From NCBI GenBank assembly GCA_964554105.1, contig CAZKNF010000001.1:1-64000 (forward strand): a DNA stretch of 64,000 nucleotides. The letters run 5' to 3'. Position 1 is the first letter of the stretch; every line of letters starts with the position of its first letter. This DNA comes from CAZKNF01 sp964554105. GTDB lineage: Bacteria > Bacteroidota > Rhodothermia > Rhodothermales > VXPQ01. A model generated the notes under the pieces. The model had not been told where the DNA came from and did no database searches. It worked only from the letters and a program-made list of their open reading frames with translations. Below, piece after piece: positions 53,752 to 61,649 of the stretch. Made by a program: the position numbers and the translations under genes.

Positions 53752-54729
53752 ATGTCCAACTTCGTCGTAACCGGTGCGGCCGGATTCATCGGATCGGAAG
53801 TGGCCACTCTCCTGCTGGATGAAGGTCACACAGTTGTCGGTGTCGACATTTTGAACGATGCCTACGATGTACGCCTCAAGGAATGGCGCCTTGCTCGCAT
53901 GAAGGAACGCAGCGGCTTCACGTTCAAGAATGTCGATGTATGTGACCGTCAGGCGCTCCGAAGCGAGGTTTTCAACGGCGCCTCAGTTGACGCTCTCTTC
54001 AACCTTGCTGCACGAGCGGGGGTGCGATATTCAGTGGACGATCCCTATGGCTATGTCGATACAAACCTGATAGGTACGATGACTTTACTCGAAATATGCC
54101 GAGACCAGGACATCCGCAAATTCGTGCTCGCGTCGACCTCTAGTCTGTATGGTGCGGAAACAGAGATGCCGTACCGTGAAGATCAGAGCACAGACAGGCC
54201 GCTTTCGCCGTACGCCGCCTCAAAGAAAGCCGCGGAAGTGATGTGCCACACCTACCATTATCTGTACAATATCGATGTCACCATTTTCCGGTATTTCACC
54301 GTGTATGGTCCGGCAGGTCGGCCTGATATGGCACCATTTCGGTTTGTGCAATGGATCTCGGAGGGACGACCCGTCACTGTTTATGGAGACGGCACGCAGT
54401 CACGTGACTTTACGTATGTAGAGGACATCGCGCGCGGAACGATTGCAGGCCTCAAGCCCATTGGATTCGAAGTGATTAATCTCGGCTCCGATTCACCGAT
54501 CGTCCTGCTGGATGCGATCCGAATGGTAGAGGACGCCGTCGGCAGGAAGGCGAAGCTTGAATTCGTCCCACGTCACAAAGCGGACGTTAGCACGACCTGG
54601 GCTGACATTTCTAAAGCGGAGCGACTACTCGGATGGCGTCCGAGCGTAGACATGCAGAGCGGGATTCAATTTACGGTCGACTGGTACCGGGAAAACCACG
54701 CCTGGGCGAGCAAGATAGAGACGGGCTAA
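53752..54729 (+). CDS. NAD-dependent sugar-nucleotide epimerase (UDP-glucuronate/UDP-glucose 4-epimerase-like)
   Basis: Extended short-chain dehydrogenase that epimerises a nucleotide sugar for surface polysaccharide. The 325-residue protein has the NAD motif VTGAAGFIGSEVA, VDILNDAYDVRLKEWRL, AARAGVRYSVDDPYGYVDTN, STSSLYG, the catalytic YAASKKA (YxxxK), FRYFTVYGPAGRPDMAPF and GDGTQSRDFTYVEDI. The PxGRPDMA phrase and overall pattern are nearest to UDP-glucuronate 4-epimerases. The ATG at 53752 is preferred; a TTG at 53746 adds two residues. It ends 54 bp from the convergent giant secreted-protein gene. Confidence 0.9.
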   Translation: MSNFVVTGAAGFIGSEVATLLLDEGHTVVGVDILNDAYDVRLKEWRLARMKERSGFTFKNVDVCDRQALRSEVFNGASVDALFNLAARAGVRYSVDDPYGYVDTNLIGTMTLLEICRDQDIRKFVLASTSSLYGAETEMPYREDQSTDRPLSPYAASKKAAEVMCHTYHYLYNIDVTIFRYFTVYGPAGRPDMAPFRFVQWISEGRPVTVYGDGTQSRDFTYVEDIARGTIAGLKPIGFEVINLGSDSPIVLLDAIRMVEDAVGRKAKLEFVPRHKADVSTTWADISKAERLLGWRPSVDMQSGIQFTVDWYRENHAWASKIETG

Positions 54730-54783
54730 GAAGATTCTTTTCGGATCCTCATTGACGTCGGCCTCTGCAAAATGCCGAGCGTG

Positions 54784-57700
54784 CTACTTCACCAACGTGA
54801 ACCTACCACTGCCGGAATAGGACGACGTCTTTGTTGCTGCGACGACCCGATACAGATACACGCCGGACGGTAGGCGGCCCGCATCCACCTCCATGCTCAG
54901 GTTTTTACCCGCACCGAAGGATCTCTTATCCGATGAGAGCACCCGTCGGCCGACGATGTCGAACACTTCTATGTGAACAGTCGACGCGTCAGGCAGATCG
55001 AAGGTGATGTATGTCGTCGGATTAAACGGATTGGGAAAATTGCCGTGGAGCGAGAACCGATCTGGAGATGTGGGCACTCGTTCACGCGACACGTTCTTGT
55101 CTGAACCGAGTAATTTACCCTCGCTCGAGATCACGATCGCTTCCTCTGTGGCAGCCGCAACGAGTGCGACGGCCGTAAGACCCTCGATCGTTTGCAGATC
55201 GGCTTGGTACGAGACAGCGTGACCCGTGGTCTGGATATCGAAATCGAGGATACCGGGAGGTACGGTGACGTAGCTCGGAAGGAAACCTCCGGACGGTATG
55301 CCCGAATAGGACGTCTCGGAGGAGGAGCCTTGCAAGAACGTAATGTCGAGCGACGAATCGTACCCGTTGTATAGAGTGACCTGAGCGTCATCATCAATTC
55401 CGCGCTCGACCGTCGCCCTCGCATTCTCGTTGACAAAGGTGCCCTCCGGAAGGACACCACCTCGACCCGACGCAATGACGATGAAATCATTTCCTGCACT
55501 CACCTCAAATCGTTCAGCCAACGCGTCGATGCCGTTGCTTTCGAACCGAAGCTCATGTTCGCCGGGTGGGAGCCGCAAAAACGGCGTCCCCGTTTGCGGA
55601 TGGAGATCGTTGAAGATAGCCTGATCATTGATGTGCACAGTCACTACGCCAGCAGGTGCATCATGGATGAACTGGACTCGCGCAAAATCGAAATCCTGCG
55701 GCTCCAATCCGACGCTGAAAATTGTTGAATCAGCCGAAAGCCCATCTGCTATCGGTTCGGTCTTAATCAGCATCGAGGATGAATCACCCTCAAGAATCAG
55801 GGTGTTCTGATAGACTGAAGGACCTGCATGCAGCCTCCACCTCTCGTTACTCCGCGAAACGTTGTGCCGAATGAGCCGAACTCTCTCGGGCGACGAATAC
55901 TGCGAGAAGTTCGGTGCGAGAAATTCCAGGCTGAAAACCTGTCCTGGCGGAAAGTCGGAAGCTGACCGGACGACCCAGTGGAACGGAGCGGTGTCGTCGA
56001 TTAATATGTCGTTGCCTCCGTATACGGGAAATCCGCGCATTCCACCTGGAGGCTCATCTACATGCGAGATAGTAACGTCGAGCGGAGCCATCGCGGGCGC
56101 ATTGTCCTTGAAGAGTAGAGCGGCTGGCCGGTAGACCGCAAAAGGATAGTTGGATCCGATCGGAAATTCGAAGCGGCCTTGAGGATTCGTCGGACCGGGC
56201 TGACCGGCGTCGATTAGCCTCCTTACCGGCCCGACTACGTGACTGACAATGTCCGCCGCCGTTCTACTGAAACCCCGACCGTTGGAAGGCAACACGATCA
56301 CGTTATTACTGCTCGCAATGAGCCCATTCTCGAATTCGATATTGTTCACCCCAAGGACGATGCCTTCGGAGTGGTCTGAGACAATCGACACGGACGGTTC
56401 ATCCGCACCTTCGGCAGCCGGCTTAAGCGCCAACCTGAGTAGATTTATTGAATCGTCGAGCCGCGATGAACCTGCATCAGCCGGAGAAATGTCAAGCGTC
56501 TGGAAAGTCCCGGCAAGAATTAGATTTGGTGTGCCGGGCACATAGTGCGCGGCATCAGCATCGAGCATTCGATCGGGTCCACCCAGGACTCCCGTGACGC
56601 GAACGTCCCCTACTGCTCTCAAAATATGTCCCTGAAACGTGCCGTCGATCATTGCCGTACCGTCGACGGTGACGGAGACGACTCCGTCGACGGATGCAGA
56701 GTCGTCGAGCAGAAAATCACCGCCGACCTCGAGAATTCCTTCGACTCCCGCGGTGAGCCGGCCGGCAGCGACGTGCGCCGTCGAGTCGACGATGAGCGTC
56801 GTTCCGTGGATGTCGAGCGATGAGTCTTCTGTGAAGTGATCGACAGTGAGCCGGCCAATTCGACGAAACGCATGAAGTTGGAATCGTCCCGGCGATTCGG
56901 ACGCTTTGTCCCCCATTCGGACGATGAGTTCGCCTACACTTGCCTCTCGTGGGAACATCAGATTGTTTGACGAAACGTCCCCGGAGCCTCCGAAATAGGA
57001 GAGCGTGATCGGCCCCTCCGTGACGTAGGACGTGCTGTCGGCAAAAGTCGGCGGCATTTCGCCCCGGTAATCTAATCGGATCTCGCCTCCTTGGGCGATT
57101 AGAATGGTGTGCTCCGCATCGTCGAGCATACCCGAGACATGGGAGAGACGTCGCGACACACGTACATCGTCGGTCAGTCTTATCGTATTAACCTCCCCCG
57201 ACGGACCAATTCCACCGTCAATTATGAGTTCGCCAATCTCGTTCGGAAGCTCCGGACCCGTTTCGAGCAGTCCCGAAATCGCTCTACCGTCAGTCACATA
57301 TTGTACGTTGATCAGTCCATCGACTACGGGTGTGATTAATGGACGCCCTTGACCGTTTCTAACCAGGGTCGCGTCATCATCCATGATAAACTGCCCGTCC
57401 AGACCTGCAAGGTTTCCCGCCTCGAATGTTATCCGGTTGACAATGGTTAGTGTGTTGGGCGCTCCGGTCATTGCGACGTTAGCGTGCAACCGCAGCGCTG
57501 ACGCGGAAAGATTGCCGTTAAGGTGTATCGTTCCGCCTTCCTCGAACACGATTTCGCCGCGATCGACTGTGTCGGTGGACGATTCGGAAACGCCCTGGAT
57601 GCTGGCTTCAGAAGAGATGAGTAGTGGCGCACTTCCCGTCATTAACAGGTCGTTCCCGCCTAGATCCACCATACCCCCTAACAAACGGACCGTATCGGCG

Positions 57701-60700
57701 GCTAGAGCAACGGAAGTCTCGCCGCTGGATCGAACGGTAAACTCCGTTGGATCGTTTGGATCGCCGACGGAGAGGGAAGGTACACGAATGTCTTTCCGTA
57801 ACTCTGCATTCATGCTGGTAGGTAGTCTGATCGCTCCTGTCCCCGCATACGAGCCATTGTTCACTTTCCACTCTCTTCCGGCGAGCGTAAGTATGTGCAC
57901 GCCGAGATCGAGCGTTCCGCTCTCATGCTCGAAAGTTGACGCGATCCGCAAATCACCTGCGAGGCGTAGGGTATCCGAAGCTTCTCCGGCAAGCCTCAAG
58001 CGCGGCAGCAACGATTCACCGCTGCCGACCTCACTCGTGCCGGCAAATATCACGAATCCCGTCGCATCGGTGCTCCAGTGGACGTCCGGCGAAACTGAAA
58101 GCGCCGAACCGCTCTCCATCACGACGTCAAACGGCCCGGCGGCAATGGATCCGACGTCGATCCGGAGCTCTTCCGATACGTGCAGCTGTTTGCGAAGTTG
58201 AATTTGTGAATCCAATCCGGTCTGGTGAAATGTGCCGACGCTTTCTCCTTCCGGGATCTGTATTGACAAGTCGCCTTGCTCTAATGAGAGCAGTCGGATC
58301 GATCCGCCTGCCTCGATATTGACAACCCCTGGCGAACGAATCGTGAGCTCGTCGAGCCATTGGCGGCTCTGCGGCGTCCCTTTCAGAGTCCCGGTGCCCT
58401 CGATGACTAGCGCACCGGAAGCCATCGTGCCATCTATGACGTGAATAGATTCGTCACCACGTGTGGTGATGGAGTAGTCCGATATCTCGACGTTCGTCGT
58501 CACACCAATTCCCAGACTGCCTTCTATTATCACATTGTAGGGTATATGGAAGGTGGCGTGGCTCCCCACTAGAGGCTCGAGATCGATCGCCAGGTCCCGG
58601 ACGTCCCATGTAGAGAGTTCGCCTCCTGCTTCCACCGTGCCGCTTATGGCACCGAAATAGTCTACATCGATGCCATCCGGCGCCTCCATCGTGCCGGCCC
58701 CCGGCACATTCGCTATGATTGCTCTTCCGTCTACAGTTCCCGAAGAATCATCGTCGCCAAGATTCCGTCTGATCCGGGGTGTTCCAAGTTCCGAGGATAG
58801 AATCAGCGAGACCGCTGATGCAGCGACCATGCTGCCACGCTCGATAGTAAGGGTGCCAGACTGACGGATTCCGTCGCCCTGTATCGTCAGGGTGTCGTTT
58901 TCATCGTCCAGCGCAACGAGTAAATCTCCGATGAGACCTCCTCCTTCGATTACTTGCTGCGACCCCGATTCGCCGGCGAACGCCAGCGACGAAGCCGTTC
59001 CCGTCACGGCGCGACCGGCGATCCGAGCCGCCGAATTCGCACCTACAAGGCGCAGCTCACCATCAATGTCGAGCTGCGCGTTGCTATTTATCGTCAGATC
59101 ACCGGTTAGGTCGACTTCTGAACCGACCGCTATTCTCGTATTAGGTCCGCTTATAGACAGGTCGTGCAGCGTGAGATTCGATCCTGCTTCTACGGATTGC
59201 ATCCCGTCGCCGACGAATGCCAGTGTGCCTCCGTCAATTTGAACCGTGCCGCCAACTCTACTGAACTGCCCACCCACACTCAGCGTCGACGATCCGATAA
59301 GCAGCGTGGCGTTCGGAATCTGATGAAAATTCCCGAGGACGTGAATGTTATCACTGAGCGCAAACAATCCGCTCTCAAGGATGAGGTCACCGCCAATTTC
59401 AAGCGGCCCCGCGTGCGAGAGGCTGCAGTTTACGGTGACCGTGCCGTGGATGGCGCTGATCTGGTCGAGATGTAAACCGGCGCCTGGAAGGCAGCCAATC
59501 CCGCCGTCGATGTGCTGGGCGCCTAGAACGGAACTGCCGGTCCGCGCCTCCACAAACGGAAGGATGCCGTTTCCACTTATGTTGGCATCGCCGGCGAGGA
59601 CGAGTGTACCGCCGTTGATCTCGCCGGTATGTGAATGAGGCCCCGCCGAAGTGACGTGTAACTCGTGCGAATTCAGACTCACAGAACCGTCGTTCACAAG
59701 CGCACCGTCAATGGAGACGGCATTCGCACCTTCAGCTGAAGAAAGAATCTGTATCCCACCACTATTCAGAAGACTTCCATTCAAGACGGCACCGCTCTCA
59801 ATTTCGAGCCGACCCTCATTGAAAACGTCTCCTGACACGTGCGTCGATCCGCCAGATAGGCGCACTGTCCCATCCCTCATATTCTCAACTCCTGCAGCGA
59901 ACTCGCTTAACCCGCCGGTAGCAGCCAGCGAAAGTACAGCATCACCGTGGTTGATCAGGTTTAGTCGGGCTGATTCACCACCAGTGTTGACGGGCGTCAG
60001 GATAGAATGGAGTACGAAGCGTTCCCTGTTCGAAGCGGATACATCGACGTCGGACGCATCATCGGAAACTCCGATAAGAAGGTGGTCTATTTCAACTGAC
60101 CCCTGCTGTACATCCACCAGCTGCAGGTTTGCCCCTACGATTTCGGTGACACTCCTAAAATAGAGGGACCCGTTACCGCTTGACGTTATGGTCGTACCGG
60201 CCGGATCATTAAACGTGACGTTCTCTTCGAACCGAACGGCCCCGCCGCCTGTGGAATAGATTCCGCCTTCAACGAAAGAGAGCTGTTGGGGGAAAGCGAT
60301 CGTGCCCGCCGTGTGCTCGAAGCTGAGTTCGAGGCGGTCCATACCCGAGATCTCCGGTCCCGCCTCGCGGTCTCCTTGTCCCACGTACCTGACTCTCCTG
60401 AACGCATCGGCATACTGGGGCGATCCTTGCAACACGCCGTGATCACGGATAATGGCAGCGTTCTCCGGAGCCGACGTCGCCCCCTGCTCGAACGATGGAT
60501 TGCCGGCTGACGGTCCGACAATTAGATGGACATCGGCAGCGTCGACCGTCCCCGACAGCAGATTGATCGTATGCAGGAAGTGGGTATTGCCCGGAAAATC
60601 CGCAGCGTTGTTTACTGAGCCAGGACCGAGAAACAGGTCCGATGCTGATCCGGCCTGGAAGGTGATGGTACCCGATCCAATGTCGACGACGAACTCATCT

Positions 60701-61053
60701 TCGGTCAGGCCAACAACGTTATTTCCCGCGAAACTCTGGAGCACGAAAGTCATCGATTTGCCGTCCGCGCTCGGACCCGTCAACTGGATGCCGTCTGCAT
60801 CCGCTCCCTGAAAGTATTCGCCTGCTGTCGTGCAAACGACTGCACCGGTCGAAAAAGTTTTGAATGCGTGCTCGAAGGTTTGAACTGCCTGAGAGGCGCT
60901 AGCACCTGAGCTCTGGTCGCTGCCATCCGTGGCATTGAGATAGTGCGTGCAATTCTGCGCGGCCACAGCGCCCGGCCTCCACGTGAAGGGGAGCACCACG
61001 AGCACAATCACGAGGCATACCACACCTTGTATTCGGCTATGCTGTTTCGGCAC
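54784..61053 (-). CDS. Giant T9SS-exported beta-solenoid-like protein with DUF4397
   Basis: A 2089-residue secreted protein. Signal peptide 1-32 (VVCLVIVLVVLPF ... AVAA, then QNCTHYL). The first mature segment NATDGSDQSSGASASQAVQTFEHAFKT ... GEYFQGAD resembles the opening of secreted parallel-beta-helix proteins. Residues of about 100-1700 are Gly/Asp/Ser-rich with short repeating strands (LTINSNAQLDIDG, LLVALDDENDTL, HVSGDVFNEGRLEIESGAV), consistent with a long solenoid. DUF4397 lies near 1800-1985 (ARVQFIHDAPAGVVTVHIN). The C-terminal 90 residues are a T9SS type A sorting domain: NFPNPFNPTTYITFDLP, EVFDIVGRRVL and LPSGVYLYRV. It probably reaches the cell surface through the type IX system. 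It is divergent from a related gene at 61650. Confidence 0.88.
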   Translation of the reverse strand: MPKQHSRIQGVVCLVIVLVVLPFTWRPGAVAAQNCTHYLNATDGSDQSSGASASQAVQTFEHAFKTFSTGAVVCTTAGEYFQGADADGIQLTGPSADGKSMTFVLQSFAGNNVVGLTEDEFVVDIGSGTITFQAGSASDLFLGPGSVNNAADFPGNTHFLHTINLLSGTVDAADVHLIVGPSAGNPSFEQGATSAPENAAIIRDHGVLQGSPQYADAFRRVRYVGQGDREAGPEISGMDRLELSFEHTAGTIAFPQQLSFVEGGIYSTGGGAVRFEENVTFNDPAGTTITSSGNGSLYFRSVTEIVGANLQLVDVQQGSVEIDHLLIGVSDDASDVDVSASNRERFVLHSILTPVNTGGESARLNLINHGDAVLSLAATGGLSEFAAGVENMRDGTVRLSGGSTHVSGDVFNEGRLEIESGAVLNGSLLNSGGIQILSSAEGANAVSIDGALVNDGSVSLNSHELHVTSAGPHSHTGEINGGTLVLAGDANISGNGILPFVEARTGSSVLGAQHIDGGIGCLPGAGLHLDQISAIHGTVTVNCSLSHAGPLEIGGDLILESGLFALSDNIHVLGNFHQIPNATLLIGSSTLSVGGQFSRVGGTVQIDGGTLAFVGDGMQSVEAGSNLTLHDLSISGPNTRIAVGSEVDLTGDLTINSNAQLDIDGELRLVGANSAARIAGRAVTGTASSLAFAGESGSQQVIEGGGLIGDLLVALDDENDTLTIQGDGIRQSGTLTIERGSMVAASAVSLILSSELGTPRIRRNLGDDDSSGTVDGRAIIANVPGAGTMEAPDGIDVDYFGAISGTVEAGGELSTWDVRDLAIDLEPLVGSHATFHIPYNVIIEGSLGIGVTTNVEISDYSITTRGDESIHVIDGTMASGALVIEGTGTLKGTPQSRQWLDELTIRSPGVVNIEAGGSIRLLSLEQGDLSIQIPEGESVGTFHQTGLDSQIQLRKQLHVSEELRIDVGSIAAGPFDVVMESGSALSVSPDVHWSTDATGFVIFAGTSEVGSGESLLPRLRLAGEASDTLRLAGDLRIASTFEHESGTLDLGVHILTLAGREWKVNNGSYAGTGAIRLPTSMNAELRKDIRVPSLSVGDPNDPTEFTVRSSGETSVALAADTVRLLGGMVDLGGNDLLMTGSAPLLISSEASIQGVSESSTDTVDRGEIVFEEGGTIHLNGNLSASALRLHANVAMTGAPNTLTIVNRITFEAGNLAGLDGQFIMDDDATLVRNGQGRPLITPVVDGLINVQYVTDGRAISGLLETGPELPNEIGELIIDGGIGPSGEVNTIRLTDDVRVSRRLSHVSGMLDDAEHTILIAQGGEIRLDYRGEMPPTFADSTSYVTEGPITLSYFGGSGDVSSNNLMFPREASVGELIVRMGDKASESPGRFQLHAFRRIGRLTVDHFTEDSSLDIHGTTLIVDSTAHVAAGRLTAGVEGILEVGGDFLLDDSASVDGVVSVTVDGTAMIDGTFQGHILRAVGDVRVTGVLGGPDRMLDADAAHYVPGTPNLILAGTFQTLDISPADAGSSRLDDSINLLRLALKPAAEGADEPSVSIVSDHSEGIVLGVNNIEFENGLIASSNNVIVLPSNGRGFSRTAADIVSHVVGPVRRLIDAGQPGPTNPQGRFEFPIGSNYPFAVYRPAALLFKDNAPAMAPLDVTISHVDEPPGGMRGFPVYGGNDILIDDTAPFHWVVRSASDFPPGQVFSLEFLAPNFSQYSSPERVRLIRHNVSRSNERWRLHAGPSVYQNTLILEGDSSSMLIKTEPIADGLSADSTIFSVGLEPQDFDFARVQFIHDAPAGVVTVHINDQAIFNDLHPQTGTPFLRLPPGEHELRFESNGIDALAERFEVSAGNDFIVIASGRGGVLPEGTFVNENARATVERGIDDDAQVTLYNGYDSSLDITFLQGSSSETSYSGIPSGGFLPSYVTVPPGILDFDIQTTGHAVSYQADLQTIEGLTAVALVAAATEEAIVISSEGKLLGSDKNVSRERVPTSPDRFSLHGNFPNPFNPTTYITFDLPDASTVHIEVFDIVGRRVLSSDKRSFGAGKNLSMEVDAGRLPSGVYLYRVVAATKTSSYSGSGRFTLVK

Positions 61054-61443
61054 GAGGTGGCGACTGTATAAAAGCGGGCAGTATCTGCAGCGGTATTGGA
61101 GTCGAAACGATCTGCCTCATTAATACACGGCGTGCGTACCCACGTGCCCAAGGGTCTCTTGCCCTCAATGGTTTTTTTGATCGGGCGTTGGTCAATGCTT
61201 GTCAACAACGTGTACACTATGGCGAATAAGAGGTTGGTCTGTTACCCGACTACTAGGGGATTTTTGGAGTATCCCACCGATACTTTCGGATTCCTATCGA
61301 CGGGTGTAACGGAGATTTCTCTTACGATCAGTTGGTTCTCATTCGCCTTGAGAGCGCGAGCTACTGGAGGAGAATGACCTTCCAGCTGATGACGTAGGCA
61401 TTGAATGTGAGCGTCGCAGATACGATCGATTGTTTCACCCACC

Positions 61444-61463
61444 GCTTGCTCCAAGGAGCAAGC
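61444..61463. promoter_or_regulatory. Near-perfect 20-bp palindrome in the divergent region
   Basis: GCTTGCTCC-AA-GGAGCAAGC: two 9-bp arms around an AA centre. This dyad form is typical of a dimeric-regulator operator and sits midway between the two divergent genes. As RNA it could also form a hairpin, but no T-run follows. Confidence 0.5.
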
Positions 61464-61634
61464 ACGACGAAGGGAAGGCGCATAAGGAATGGACCTGAGC
61501 CGACTTCCAATTTCCGTAGATGCACGATTCTAATCGGTCAGTTTATTCTCTGTGATCAATTAAGTCTGTTGCCGGGAATCCGATCCAACATTCGTATAGC
61601 TCTTAGATGAAAACAATACATGAAAAACAATTAC

Positions 61635-61641
61635 AAGGAGG
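61635..61641 (+). promoter_or_regulatory. Strong Shine-Dalgarno site fixing the 61650 start
   Basis: AAGGAGG lies 8 nt before the ATG at 61650. It decides this start and sets the gene apart from most neighbours, which lack a clear site. Confidence 0.8.
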
Positions 61642-61649
61642 TACGTTCG

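Larger units (their letters stand above)
61054..61649. other. 596-bp divergent control region of the two secreted proteins
   Basis: No gene is seen; small frames here have no family features. It contains a 20-bp palindrome (61444-61463) and, at its right end, the strong ribosome binding site of the plus-strand gene. A shared regulator is possible. Confidence 0.45.

Noticed and set aside
57383..58201. A 272-codon plus-strand frame inside the giant secreted protein gene
   Set aside because: It is an antisense frame of repetitive DNA, Ser/Pro/Arg-rich and without a recognisable fold.
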